A DNA stretch of 64,000 nucleotides from the NCBI RefSeq assembly GCF_900302445.1, contig NZ_ONZF01000016.1, forward strand, positions 1-64,000, written 5' to 3'. Positions within the stretch are counted from its first letter, which is position 1; every line of letters begins with the position of its first letter. The position numbers and the translations under genes are program-made. Below are positions 44,140-52,829 of this stretch, piece after piece. Under the pieces are notes generated by a model. It did not search any database, was not told where the DNA came from, and saw only the letters and a program-made list of their open reading frames with translations. Origin of the DNA: Palleronia abyssalis (lineage in GTDB: Bacteria > Pseudomonadota > Alphaproteobacteria > Rhodobacterales > Rhodobacteraceae).

Positions 44140-46107
44140 ATGTCCAATACCGTCACCCGCGACCGCCCTTGGCTTTTCCGGACCTATGCCGGTCATTCCA
44201 CGGCAAAAGCCTCGAACGCGCTTTACCGCGGCAATCTGGCGAACGGTCAGACCGGTTTATCCGTGGCTTTCGATCTGCCGACGCAGACCGGGTACGACAG
44301 CGATCACACGCTAGCGAAGGGCGAAGTAGGAAAGGTCGGCGTACCGATTTCCCATCTGGGTGACATGCGGATGCTATTCGACGGCATTCCGCTCGAAGCG
44401 ATGAATACTTCGATGACGATCAACGCCACGGCCCCTTGGTTGCTGGCACTCTACATCGCGGTTGCCGAGGAACAGGGGGCGGATATCCGCAAACTCCAGG
44501 GCACGGTGCAGAACGACATCATCAAGGAATATCTGTCCCGGGGCACGTATATCTGTCCGCCGAAACCGTCGATGCGCATGATTACCGACGTCGCAGCATT
44601 CACGCGGGAAAACCTGCCGAAATGGAATCCGATGAACGTATGTTCCTATCATTTGCAAGAGGCAGGTGCCACGCCCGAACAGGAACTCGCCTTCGCGCTT
44701 GCAACGGCGACCGCGGTTCTGGACGATCTGAAGACCAAGGTGGATCCGCAAGATTTCCCGGAAATGGTCGGGCGCATCTCGTTTTTCGTGAATGCCGGCA
44801 TCCGCTTCATTACCGAGATGTGTAAGATGCGAGCCTTCGTGGACCTGTGGGAGGAGATTTGCCGCGACAGATACGGTGTTGAAGACGCGAAATACCGCCG
44901 CTTTCGGTATGGCGTTCAGGTCAACTCCCTAGGATTGACCGAGCAGCAGCCCGAAAACAACGTGTACCGCATCCTGATCGAGATGCTGGCGGTGACCCTG
45001 TCCAAGAACGCGCGCGCCAGGGCCGTCCAACTTCCCGCATGGAACGAGGCTCTGGGCCTTCCCCGACCGTGGGACCAGCAATGGTCTCTCCGGATGCAAC
45101 AGATCCTCGCCTATGAAACCGACTTGCTGGAATACGACGATCTTTTCGATGGCAACCCAGCAATCGACCGAAAGGTCGAAGAGTTGAAAGATCTCGCGCG
45201 CGCGGAACTGCAACAGATCGACGCGATGGGCGGCGCGGTGAATGCAATCGAATACATGAAATCACGCCTCGTGGACGCGAATTCCGACAGGATTGCAGCC
45301 ATCGAAGGGGGCACGACCACAGTGATTGGCGTCAATCAGTTCATGGCGGGCGAGCCATCGCCGCTGACTTCGGGGCTAGATGCCGTCATGGTGGCCGACC
45401 CCGACGCCGAAGCCGATCAGATCGATCGCCTGGAAGATTGGCGGGCCCATCGGGATTCCGAAAAGCTGAAAAAAGCTTTGCAGGAATTGGGCAAAGCCGC
45501 GCGCGAAGGCCGAAACATCATGCCCGCGTCGATCGACGCGGCAAAGGCTGGAGCCACGACTGGCGAGTGGGGAGATATGGTTCGCGACAGTTTCGGGCAG
45601 TATCGCGGCCCCACGGGCGTTTCTGCCGCCGCATCAAACCGGGTTGCCGATCTGGATGATATCCGGGATCAGGTAAATGCGGTTTCGGAACGTCTGGGAC
45701 GCAGGCTATCCCTGATGATCGGGAAGCCGGGCCTCGACGGACACTCCAACGGCGCTGAACAGATTACGGCTCGCGCGCGCGATTGCGGGATGGCAATCCA
45801 CTATGAGGGGATCAGATTGACCCCCTCGGAAATCGTCGAACGTGCCGAAAAAGAGCAACCGCATGTTCTCGGCCTCTCGATTCTTTCGGGTAGCCATGTC
45901 TCCCTCGTGTCTGATCTCATGGATATGATGCAGCGAGCGGGATTGGATATCCCCGTGATCGTCGGGGGCATCATTCCCGAAAAGGATGCCGACACCTTGC
46001 GCAGGAAAGGCGTCGCGCGGGTTTATACACCCAAAGATTTTCAGATGAATGTAATAATGAAGGATATAGTAGAGCTCGCAGATCCCGAAAAAGTCGCGGC
46101 TGAGTGA
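44140..46107 (+). CDS. ecm: ethylmalonyl-CoA mutase
   Basis: This B12-dependent mutase converts (2R)-ethylmalonyl-CoA to methylsuccinyl-CoA. It has 655 residues, an N-terminal mutase barrel (GLSVAFDLPTQTGYDSDHTL; MNTSMTINATAPWLLALYI) and a C-terminal cobalamin domain (KPGLDGHSNGAEQI, with the cobalt-binding His, then LSILSGSHVSL). The start region differs from methylmalonyl-CoA mutase, and the neighbouring ccrA supports the ethylmalonyl assignment. The 5' gap to the divergent acyltransferase probably holds both promoters. Confidence 0.93.
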   Translation: MSNTVTRDRPWLFRTYAGHSTAKASNALYRGNLANGQTGLSVAFDLPTQTGYDSDHTLAKGEVGKVGVPISHLGDMRMLFDGIPLEAMNTSMTINATAPWLLALYIAVAEEQGADIRKLQGTVQNDIIKEYLSRGTYICPPKPSMRMITDVAAFTRENLPKWNPMNVCSYHLQEAGATPEQELAFALATATAVLDDLKTKVDPQDFPEMVGRISFFVNAGIRFITEMCKMRAFVDLWEEICRDRYGVEDAKYRRFRYGVQVNSLGLTEQQPENNVYRILIEMLAVTLSKNARARAVQLPAWNEALGLPRPWDQQWSLRMQQILAYETDLLEYDDLFDGNPAIDRKVEELKDLARAELQQIDAMGGAVNAIEYMKSRLVDANSDRIAAIEGGTTTVIGVNQFMAGEPSPLTSGLDAVMVADPDAEADQIDRLEDWRAHRDSEKLKKALQELGKAAREGRNIMPASIDAAKAGATTGEWGDMVRDSFGQYRGPTGVSAAASNRVADLDDIRDQVNAVSERLGRRLSLMIGKPGLDGHSNGAEQITARARDCGMAIHYEGIRLTPSEIVERAEKEQPHVLGLSILSGSHVSLVSDLMDMMQRAGLDIPVIVGGIIPEKDADTLRRKGVARVYTPKDFQMNVIMKDIVELADPEKVAAE

Positions 46108-46218
46108 CGATCTATTACAAGAAGTTCCACCTTAAACACCGGACCACAATTTATTGGGCATTGATTGGCCCGTCGTTTTCTGCTTATGCCGTTTCATGGA
46201 AAGCAGATTGGAGATACT

Positions 46219-46536
46219 ATGAACCTGGATCTGGAAAGTATGTCCCGCGAAGATCTCCTTGCTCTGCGCAAGGATGTCGAGCGGGCAATCGAGACGGTGG
46301 ACGATCGTCGCCGCGCCGAGGCGCGCGCTGCTGCTGAAAAGGCCGCCCGCGATCATGGCTATTCGCTCGAGGATGTCGTGGGCTCGGCCAAAAAGGCCCC
46401 CAGCGGCAAAAAGAATCCGCCGAAGTATCGCAATCCGGAAGATGCGCGTCAGACGTGGTCCGGCCGCGGTCGCAAACCCGGTTGGATCAAGGATGCGCTC
46501 GCCAGCGGACGATCACTGGACGATTTCGCGATCTGA
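46219..46536 (+). CDS. H-NS histone family regulator (HvrA-like)
   Basis: This 105-residue nucleoid-associated protein has an N-terminal helical dimerisation part (LESMSREDLLALRKDVERAI) and a basic linker. The C-terminal DNA-binding motif is RQTWSGRGRKPGWI (residues 77-90), which contains the H-NS-type minor-groove loop RGRKP. Rhodobacter HvrA belongs to this family and regulates light- and nitrogen-related genes; the targets here are unknown. A terminator follows six bases after the stop. Confidence 0.88.
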   Translation: MNLDLESMSREDLLALRKDVERAIETVDDRRRAEARAAAEKAARDHGYSLEDVVGSAKKAPSGKKNPPKYRNPEDARQTWSGRGRKPGWIKDALASGRSLDDFAI

Positions 46537-46541
46537 AAAAT

Positions 46542-46568
46542 GGGCCGCCCCACGGGGCGGCCCTTATT
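46542..46568. terminator. bidirectional terminator between the H-NS gene and sdhB
   Basis: A GC-rich hairpin (GGGCCGCCCC, short loop, then GGGGCGGCCC) is flanked by AAAAA on the left and TTATT on the right. It can end transcription of both convergent genes. Confidence 0.8.
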
Positions 46569-46570
46569 GA

Positions 46571-47350
46571 TCAAACGGCCCGTTCGATCATCAATTTTTT
46601 AATTTCCATGATCGCTTTAGCGGGATTCAACCCTTTAGGGCAGGTCCTGGCGCAGTTCATGATCGTGTGGCAGCGATACAGCTTGAACGGGTCTTCCAGG
46701 TCGTCCAAGCGCTCGCCTGTGGCCTCATCGCGGCTATCCACGATCCAGCGATAGGCGTGCAACAACGCAGCCGGGCCCAGATATTTATCGCCATTCCACC
46801 AGTAGGACGGGCAAGACGTGGAGCAGCAGGCACACATCACGCATTCATACAATCCGTCGAGCTTCTTACGATCTTCGATGGATTGCCGCCACTCTGTCTG
46901 AGGCATGCTCGATTTGGTTTCGAGCCACGGCATCACACTTTCATGCTGTGCGTAGAAATGGGTAAGATCGGGGATCAGATCCTTCACCACCGGCATATGC
47001 GGCAGGGGATAGACCTTGACCACGCCGGAAACCTCGTCGATGCCGTAGATGCACGCGAGAACGTTCACCCCGTCCACATTCATCGCGCACGATCCGCAAA
47101 TCCCTTCGCGGCAGGACCGACGGAATGACAGGGTCGGGTCGATCTCGTTCTTGATCTTGATGAGGGCGTCCAACATCATCGGCCCGCACGCGTCGAGGTC
47201 GATGAAATAGGTGTCGACGCGCGGGTTTTCCCCGTCGTCGGGGTTCCAGCGATAGATGTCGAACTGCTTGAGATTCGAGGCCCCCTCGGGCTTGGGCCAC
47301 GTCTTGCCGGTACGAATCTTTGAGTTCTTGGGAAGCGTCAGCTGAACCAT
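46571..47350 (-). CDS. sdhB: succinate dehydrogenase iron-sulfur subunit
   Basis: SdhB carries electrons from FAD to quinone within complex II at the inner membrane. The plant-type [2Fe-2S] site is [16 protein letters not shown] with a further Cys in NVLAC. The other two clusters use [16 protein letters not shown] and [17 protein letters not shown]. The length of 259 residues is normal. In this window sdhB is separated from sdhA by three small exported-protein genes but stays in the same orientation. Confidence 0.96.
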   Translation of the reverse strand: MVQLTLPKNSKIRTGKTWPKPEGASNLKQFDIYRWNPDDGENPRVDTYFIDLDACGPMMLDALIKIKNEIDPTLSFRRSCREGICGSCAMNVDGVNVLACIYGIDEVSGVVKVYPLPHMPVVKDLIPDLTHFYAQHESVMPWLETKSSMPQTEWRQSIEDRKKLDGLYECVMCACCSTSCPSYWWNGDKYLGPAALLHAYRWIVDSRDEATGERLDDLEDPFKLYRCHTIMNCARTCPKGLNPAKAIMEIKKLMIERAV

Positions 47351-47369
47351 GTCAGTCCTCCACAGGCGA

Positions 47370-47681
47370 TCAGGTCGGGAAAGAAACGCCGCCCCGGGAA
47401 AGGCATTGCAAGGTGCCGGCCCGGGTTGCGACGGTCGAAACGGTTTGAACGGTGGCGGCAGTCGGACCCGTCACACTGTCGGACGCCAATGAGACCAGTT
47501 CCGGGGTCGTGGCGTTATCTATAATGCAACTCAGCGTCGGCTCGACCGGAAGGCCCGGATAGTTCGACACGAGAGTTCGGGAGATGACAGATCGCGCCGC
47601 CGCGCGGGTCAGATCCTCGCCCGTCGAGGCAACGCACCCGCCGGTCGTCAGAAGCGCCAGAGCCATCATACCCCACCGCAT
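47370..47681 (-). CDS. small lipoprotein between sdhA and sdhB (third of three)
   Basis: This 103-residue protein starts [19 protein letters not shown], whose lipobox TGGC predicts a lipoprotein. The mature part has two Cys (LSCIIDN and LQCLSRGG) and a Thr/Val-rich middle. It overlaps the preceding gene by one base of the start codon (ATGA). No family is recognised. Position inside the sdh operon suggests co-expression with complex II. Confidence 0.65.
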   Translation of the reverse strand: MRWGMMALALLTTGGCVASTGEDLTRAAARSVISRTLVSNYPGLPVEPTLSCIIDNATTPELVSLASDSVTGPTAATVQTVSTVATRAGTLQCLSRGGVSFPT

Positions 47682-47953
47682 CAGAGGACGAGGGGGCGGG
47701 TCGGCCCCGCTCCGGTTCTGTCCCGCACGCAGGCTTCATAGACATCGTGCGGATCGCGACGGCGCAGGTAATCCCCGCTGACCGACAATGACAGGCTGCT
47801 CGAGATGCCGCCGCTGCCGATCCCCACCGCAACTGCACCGGTCGGGGCCGCCGCAGCACGGGCCCGCTCTGCGCAGGCGCGCATCACGGCCTCGGGCGAA
47901 GTGGGTCCGCAGGACAGAAGAAGGGTCATCGCAACGGTCATCGGTAGGCGCAT
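47681..47953 (-). CDS. small exported protein between sdhA and sdhB (second of three)
   Basis: This 90-residue protein has an N-terminal signal (MRLPMTVAMTLLLSCGPTS) with a possible lipobox at LLSC. The mature part contains two further Cys (MRACAERA and EACVRDR) and a Gly/Ser-rich beta-like segment (GAVAVGIGSGGISSSLSLSV). It overlaps both neighbours by a few bases. No family recognised. Confidence 0.6.
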   Translation of the reverse strand: MRLPMTVAMTLLLSCGPTSPEAVMRACAERARAAAAPTGAVAVGIGSGGISSSLSLSVSGDYLRRRDPHDVYEACVRDRTGAGPTRPLVL

Positions 47954-48279
47954 CCGATCGCGACCCTCGCCTGGTGTTTGGTGATGTAGCCTGCACCGTT
48001 CAGGAAGACGCTATCTGACGGGCGTACCGGATAGGGGCAGACCCGACCGTTCACATATTCCACAAGTGCGCCGCCCGGCACAGATCGATAGACGACACCC
48101 GCGCCGGAGGGATCCGGCGCGGCGACGATGACTTGGCCGTCCGAGGCGCACGGCACTCCAACGACGGTCGCCGAACCACACGGCTGCGCATCGTCATAAA
48201 CGCTTGGGCCAATATAGCCCCCCGCAAACGCGGCCCAGGGAAGACCCAGCGCAAGTATGCAGGCGGCGACGCGTTCCAT
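47938..48279 (-). CDS. small exported protein between sdhA and sdhB (first of three)
   Basis: This 113-residue protein has a signal peptide ([20 protein letters not shown]) and a mature part with four Cys (QPCGSATVVGVPCASDG, then GRVCPYPV and IGCAYR) that could form two disulfides. The start overlaps the sdhA stop and the end overlaps the next small gene by 16 bases. No family recognised. The arrangement implies co-translation with sdhA. Confidence 0.65.
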   Translation of the reverse strand: MERVAACILALGLPWAAFAGGYIGPSVYDDAQPCGSATVVGVPCASDGQVIVAAPDPSGAGVVYRSVPGGALVEYVNGRVCPYPVRPSDSVFLNGAGYITKHQARVAIGCAYR

Positions 48280-50081
48280 CAGTACACCCGCGCTTTCGGC
48301 TTGATCTTGTCGAGGTCGATACCGCCCTCGTTGTGACCGATCAGCGGATTCACGTGGACAGGTCGGTAGTCCAGCTCGACCTTGCCGTTGACCCGGGCCA
48401 GCGTGTGCTTTCGCCACGTTTCATCGTTGCGATCGGGGTAATCCTCATGCGCATGGGCCCCACGGCTTTCCTTGCGGGCCTCGGCCGAGACGATGGTGGC
48501 CAATGCGTTCGGCATCAGGTTCGTCAGCTCGAGCGTCTCCATCAGGTCGGTGTTCCAGATCATCGAGCGATCGGACACTTGGATGCCGTCCATCTTGCCT
48601 GCCACGCGGTACATCTTCTCGACTCCCTGCGCGAGAGTCTCGTCGGTTCGGAACACTGCAGCGTCGTCCTGCATGGTTTTTTGCATTTCAGCTCGCAGTT
48701 CCGCGGTCGGCGTATCACCCTTGGCGTGGCGCAAAGTGTCGAAGCGATCCAGCGCTTTCTCGACTTGGCTGACATTGACCTTGCCCGGCGCCGCCTTGCG
48801 GTCGACGACTTCCCCCGCCTTGATCGCCGCGGCCCGACCAAACACCACGAGGTCGATCAGGGAGTTCGACCCAAGCCGGTTCGCGCCATGCACACTGGCG
48901 CAGCCCGCTTCGCCCACGGCCATCAGGCCCGGAACGATGCGGTCGGGATCGTCTGCGGTCGGGCTCAGCACTTCACCCCAGTAATTCGTCGGTATGCCGC
49001 CCATGTTGTAATGAACGGTCGGCAGCACCGGGATCGGCTCTTTCGTGACGTCAACACCGGAAAAGATCTTGGCCGATTCCGAGATGCCTGGAAGACGCTC
49101 GGCCAAGGCTTCGGCCGGCAGATGGTTCAGGTGAAGGTGGATGTGATCCTTGTCCTTGCCGACGCCGCGGCCTTCACGGATCTCCATGGTCATGCAACGC
49201 GAGACGACGTCGCGCGACGCCAGATCCTTGTAGGTCGGGGCATAGCGTTCCATGAAACGCTCGCCTTCGGAATTCGTGAGATATCCGCCCTCGCCCCGCG
49301 CGCCTTCGGTTATCAGGCATCCGGCCCCGTAGATGCCGGTGGGGTGGAACTGCACGAACTCCATGTCCTGAAGCGGCAGACCAGCGCGCGCCACCATCCC
49401 GCCGCCGTCGCCGGTGCAGGTGTGGGCCGACGTCGCCGAGAAATAAGCCCGGCCGTACCCGCCGGTCGCTAAGACCGTCATCTTGGCGTTGAACACGTGC
49501 ATCGAGCCATCTTCAAGGCACCATGCCAGAACGCCCTGGCACTGGCCATCCTCGCCCATAAGAAGGTCGATGGCGAAGAATTCGATGAAGAACTCGGCCT
49601 TTTCCTTCAGCGACTGGCCATAAAGCGTGTGAAGGATCGCATGCCCCGTCCGGTCCGCGGCGGCACAGGTGCGCTGTACGGGGGGACCTTCACCGAACTC
49701 GGTCGTATGCCCGCCGAAGGGACGCTGATAGATCTTGCCTGCCTCCGTCCGGCTGAACGGCACGCCGTAGTGCTCAAGCTCGTAAACCGCCTTGGGCGCC
49801 TCACGGGCAAGATATTCCATCGCGTCCACGTCGCCCAGCCAGTCCGACCCCTTCACGGTGTCGTACATGTGCCATTGCCAGTGATCGGGTCCCATGTTTC
49901 CCAGCGACGCGGCAATCCCGCCCTGGGCTGCCACGGTATGCGACCGGGTGGGGAAAACCTTGGTCACGCAAGCGGTGCGCAGACCCTGCTCGGCCAGACC
50001 GAGTGTGGCGCGAAGGCCAGATCCGCCGGCACCGATGACGATGGCGTCGTAATCATGCGTAATATAATCGTAGGCAGCCAT
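48279..50081 (-). CDS. sdhA: succinate dehydrogenase flavoprotein subunit
   Basis: SdhA oxidises succinate to fumarate with covalently bound [23 protein letters not shown] binds FAD. His48 in [13 protein letters not shown] is the flavin-linked residue. Later signatures include [20 protein letters not shown] and [20 protein letters not shown]. The 600-residue length is standard. sdhD lies 13 bases upstream. In roseobacters the fumarate made also comes from the ethylmalonyl-CoA pathway products. Confidence 0.97.
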   Translation of the reverse strand: MAAYDYITHDYDAIVIGAGGSGLRATLGLAEQGLRTACVTKVFPTRSHTVAAQGGIAASLGNMGPDHWQWHMYDTVKGSDWLGDVDAMEYLAREAPKAVYELEHYGVPFSRTEAGKIYQRPFGGHTTEFGEGPPVQRTCAAADRTGHAILHTLYGQSLKEKAEFFIEFFAIDLLMGEDGQCQGVLAWCLEDGSMHVFNAKMTVLATGGYGRAYFSATSAHTCTGDGGGMVARAGLPLQDMEFVQFHPTGIYGAGCLITEGARGEGGYLTNSEGERFMERYAPTYKDLASRDVVSRCMTMEIREGRGVGKDKDHIHLHLNHLPAEALAERLPGISESAKIFSGVDVTKEPIPVLPTVHYNMGGIPTNYWGEVLSPTADDPDRIVPGLMAVGEAGCASVHGANRLGSNSLIDLVVFGRAAAIKAGEVVDRKAAPGKVNVSQVEKALDRFDTLRHAKGDTPTAELRAEMQKTMQDDAAVFRTDETLAQGVEKMYRVAGKMDGIQVSDRSMIWNTDLMETLELTNLMPNALATIVSAEARKESRGAHAHEDYPDRNDETWRKHTLARVNGKVELDYRPVHVNPLIGHNEGGIDLDKIKPKARVY

Positions 50082-50094
50082 GGAAAGCTCCTTG

Positions 50095-50484
50095 TTACAG
50101 CGCCAGCGCAACCAGGGCGAACAACCCTGCGGCGATGGCGGCATAGGCGATACAGGTGACCGCGATGATCGAAAGTTTGCGCGTCATGCCGCGGGTATAG
50201 TCTTCGATCGCGGTCTGGGCGCCGTTCTTGAAGTGGAGCCAACTGACGGTCAGCGTCAGCGCGGCGACGATCGCGGGGAACGGCCGGGAATAGTAGGCCT
50301 GAACCTCTTCGAAACTGGCGCCGAGGATCGGGCCGAAGGTGAAAACGAACAACGGGACAAGGATCAACAGCGCGACCGAAGACTGGATCATGCCCCAGTA
50401 ATGTTCGGTCCCGGACTTCGCGGCGCCCAGTCCCTCGGCGCGCTTGCGGTTCGACAGGTAGGTAGAGCTAGACATATCGGGCAT
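50095..50484 (-). CDS. sdhD: succinate dehydrogenase membrane anchor subunit
   Basis: This 129-residue anchor has three hydrophobic segments, beginning near [18 protein letters not shown] and ending [39 protein letters not shown] holds the haem-ligand and quinone-site type residues. GAGGAGAC before the ATG fixes the start. It lies between sdhC and sdhA. Confidence 0.92.
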   Translation of the reverse strand: MPDMSSSTYLSNRKRAEGLGAAKSGTEHYWGMIQSSVALLILVPLFVFTFGPILGASFEEVQAYYSRPFPAIVAALTLTVSWLHFKNGAQTAIEDYTRGMTRKLSIIAVTCIAYAAIAAGLFALVALAL

Positions 50485-50494
50485 GGCAGTCTCC

Positions 50495-50878
50495 TCAGAC
50501 GATCAGCGCGGTCAGGATGGTCAGAACGAGAGAGCCGCCGATGATCCCCCATCCCAGAAGCGCGACCTGATCCAGCGAAAAGCCGCGCCCGGTATCCCAA
50601 TACAGATGCCGCAGCCCCGCCAGCGTGTGATACCAAAGCGCCCAGAGCGACATGAACATGACCAGATCTCCGAACCACGACGTCAGGATTCCGTTCGCCG
50701 TCTCGAAAGCCTCGGGTCCGCTGGCCGCAGACAAAAGCCACCATGTCACCAGAAGTCCGCCGACGACCAGTGCGTTGCCGGTGATCCGTGTGAAGATCGA
50801 AGTGATCGAATTCAGCTGCGGGCGGTAAACCTGCAAATGTGGGCTGAGCGGGCGGTTGCCCCGGTTCACATCGGCCAT
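50495..50878 (-). CDS. sdhC: succinate dehydrogenase cytochrome b556 subunit
   Basis: This 127-residue first gene of the sdh operon has SPHLQVYRPQLNSITSIFTR, the SdhC signature near the quinone site, and LWALWYHTLAGLRHLYWDTG with the haem-binding His. It has three hydrophobic segments. The 160-bp gap to the mch gene upstream contains two palindromic sites (51008-51038) that probably control the operon. Confidence 0.94.
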   Translation of the reverse strand: MADVNRGNRPLSPHLQVYRPQLNSITSIFTRITGNALVVGGLLVTWWLLSAASGPEAFETANGILTSWFGDLVMFMSLWALWYHTLAGLRHLYWDTGRGFSLDQVALLGWGIIGGSLVLTILTALIV

Positions 50879-51007
50879 GTCGGTCCTCTCTTGCGCGTGT
50901 CCGCAGGTCATACCTACGAAACCTTGCGACCCTGTTATCAAATCTAAGGGCGGTGTCACGGGGGTCCACCCGGGCAGGTCGACGCATGCGGCGCTAACAT
51001 CGGGTAA

Positions 51008-51038
51008 TGCGATCACAAGCGCGGAACCTGTGATCACA
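51008..51038 (-). promoter_or_regulatory. paired palindromes upstream of sdhC (putative operator)
   Basis: TGTGATCACA at 51029-51038 is a perfect palindrome and TGCGATCACA at 51008-51017 differs by one base. Their centres are 21 bp apart, two helical turns. The same paired layout lies before sucC. The sites end where the mch gene stops, 130-160 bases before sdhC. Confidence 0.6.
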
Positions 51039-52067
51039 TCATGCCGGAAGAAGCGCCCAGTAATCCAGATCCAGCAGGACATGCGGCAAATACCTGCCAT
51101 CCTTGTCCTTCAAACCCGGCGCATCGCTTGTAGCGGCCACGAGCCGCAGTCGGATCGCCCCCACCCCCGGCGCATCGGTCTCGGCCGTGTCCAGCACCTC
51201 GGACCAGGCGCGAACGGTGTCGCCTGCGAAGCATGGGTTCGCATGCGCGCCACCGTTCAGCCCAACGATCATCTGGGCATTCGCTAGCCCGTTGAACGAA
51301 AGCGCCCGCGCCATCGAAATGACGTGGCCGCCATATATCAGCCTCTTGCCATCTTCGCGCTGGGTGACGTCGAAATGCACCTTCGCGGTGTTCTGCCAAA
51401 GGCGCGTGGCCATCATGTGCTCGGCCTCTTCGACGGTGACGGCATCGATGTGATCAATGATCTCACCCACCGAGTAATCGCCTAAGCGGTGAGGCTCTCC
51501 GGCCGCTGCGAAATCGTAATTCGCGAAGGTCAGGCCGCGCGGGACGGTCAGATCGCCCGGCGCGACCGCGTCGACCAGATCGGGCACCACAGCCTGGGGC
51601 GCATCCGCCTGCGGATCGCGTTTGCGGACCATGACCCATCGAACATAGGACAGAACGGCCTCACCATGCTGGTTGCGCCCCGTCGTGCGAACCCAGACGA
51701 CGCCGGTCTTCCCGTTGGAGTTCTGTTTCAGACCGATTACCTCGGACTCGGCCCGCAACGTATCACCCGGCCAGACCGGTGAAAGCCACCGACCCTCGGC
51801 ATAGCCCAGATTGGCCCGCGCGTTCAGCGAGATGTCGGGCACCGTCTTGCCGAACACCGTGTGGAACGCGATCAGATCGTCCAACGGCGCCGACCGCAGC
51901 CCGCAGGACCGGGCGAACTCGTCCGACGAATAGAGCGCGTGCCGCGCGGGGTAGAGGGCGTGGTACAATGCCTGTTCCCCCTGCCCTACTGTGCGCGGGA
52001 CGGCATGGCGGATCATCTGGCCGATCCGGTAATCCTCGAAGAAGAAGCCGGCGTTCGTCTTGCTCAT
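51039..52067 (-). CDS. mesaconyl-CoA hydratase (MaoC family)
   Basis: This is an enzyme of the ethylmalonyl-CoA pathway that hydrates mesaconyl-C1-CoA to beta-methylmalyl-CoA. It has 342 residues and a double hot-dog structure. FFFEDYRIGQMIRHAVPRTV starts the first MaoC-like half; the second half holds LIYGGHVISMARALSFNGLA, with the hydratase-type His. The long two-domain form is typical of Mch rather than simple MaoC hydratases. It overlaps the DUF1737 gene by four bases, in an operon that begins with the malyl-CoA thioesterase. Confidence 0.9.
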   Translation of the reverse strand: MSKTNAGFFFEDYRIGQMIRHAVPRTVGQGEQALYHALYPARHALYSSDEFARSCGLRSAPLDDLIAFHTVFGKTVPDISLNARANLGYAEGRWLSPVWPGDTLRAESEVIGLKQNSNGKTGVVWVRTTGRNQHGEAVLSYVRWVMVRKRDPQADAPQAVVPDLVDAVAPGDLTVPRGLTFANYDFAAAGEPHRLGDYSVGEIIDHIDAVTVEEAEHMMATRLWQNTAKVHFDVTQREDGKRLIYGGHVISMARALSFNGLANAQMIVGLNGGAHANPCFAGDTVRAWSEVLDTAETDAPGVGAIRLRLVAATSDAPGLKDKDGRYLPHVLLDLDYWALLPA

Positions 52068-52264
52068 TGCTGGCCCAGTTTCATCTCGGGGCTGTAGGGC
52101 GCATGGTCTTCCTTCACCACCGCCTGTGCGCAGCGCATCACATTGTTCTGCGCGTCATACGCATAGGCCGGGTCGCCATAGAGCTCCCACCCTTTCGCCA
52201 GCGCCTCGGACACCTTCTGACAGAAGGCCGACGTGTCGTCGGCGGTCAGCAACCTGTAGATCAT
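52064..52264 (-). CDS. DUF1737 domain protein
   Basis: This is a 66-residue protein: MIYRLLTADDTSAFCQKVSE, then the DUF1737 core ALAKGWELYGDPAYAYD and MRCAQAVVKE. The function is unknown. It lies four bases after the NnrU-like gene and overlaps mch, so it is in the malyl-CoA/mesaconyl-CoA operon. Relatives often appear as the same small gene in Rhodobacteraceae genomes. Confidence 0.8.
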   Translation of the reverse strand: MIYRLLTADDTSAFCQKVSEALAKGWELYGDPAYAYDAQNNVMRCAQAVVKEDHAPYSPEMKLGQQ

Positions 52265-52268
52265 GGAT

Positions 52269-52829
52269 TTATCCCGGGAAGGGCCACACGCCCAGCCAGG
52301 CGTGAACGGCGGTAATGATCGCGTAGAGGACGAGCGAAATGACCAGAAGCCGGATCGTTCCGACCGTCGACCCGCCCGTGTACGGCGTCGGCCGCGGTTC
52401 GGATGCGTTGATTACCGCCATTTCGACGAAGGCCCATACGAACAGCGTGCCGAACAGGACGACCGAAGCAAGATCCCCGTTCACCGTCAGGTGCAAACCC
52501 GCCCATAACGCGAAGCCCGACAGTTGCGGGTGGCGCAGCTTGCCGCGCAGGTTCGACTTCGACGACCCCAGACCGAACAGAGCGATGGCGAGGATCATGA
52601 ACAGATCCACCAGATGCACTGTCCAAGATGGCGGGACATAGACATTGACGAACGCCGCCCGCTGGTAACTGATCACCATCAGGACGACAGACAGCGCCAG
52701 CGCGATTGCGAAGATACCTTTCGAGCCGTTGCCCATCCGCTCGGTCATGCGCGCCCGCATCCCCGGCGCGATCCGCTTGAAAAGATGTGCTCCGACCCAA
52801 AGCGCAAGACCCAGAACCAGGATTGCCAT
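52269..52829 (-). CDS. NnrU-family membrane protein
   Basis: This 186-residue protein has about five hydrophobic segments. LVLGLALWVGAHLFKRIAPG at the start and KLRHPQLSGFALWAGLHLTV in the middle carry the His residues typical of NnrU/isoprenylcysteine methyltransferase-like proteins. NnrU is linked elsewhere to nitrite/nitric oxide reduction, but no denitrification gene is present here. It overlaps the stop of the malyl-CoA thioesterase gene by one base. Function in this operon unknown. Confidence 0.85.
   Translation of the reverse strand: MAILVLGLALWVGAHLFKRIAPGMRARMTERMGNGSKGIFAIALALSVVLMVISYQRAAFVNVYVPPSWTVHLVDLFMILAIALFGLGSSKSNLRGKLRHPQLSGFALWAGLHLTVNGDLASVVLFGTLFVWAFVEMAVINASEPRPTPYTGGSTVGTIRLLVISLVLYAIITAVHAWLGVWPFPG

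Noticed and set aside
48204-49472. 422-codon plus-strand open frame
   Set aside because: It is antisense to sdhA, whose FAD and active-site motifs are complete.
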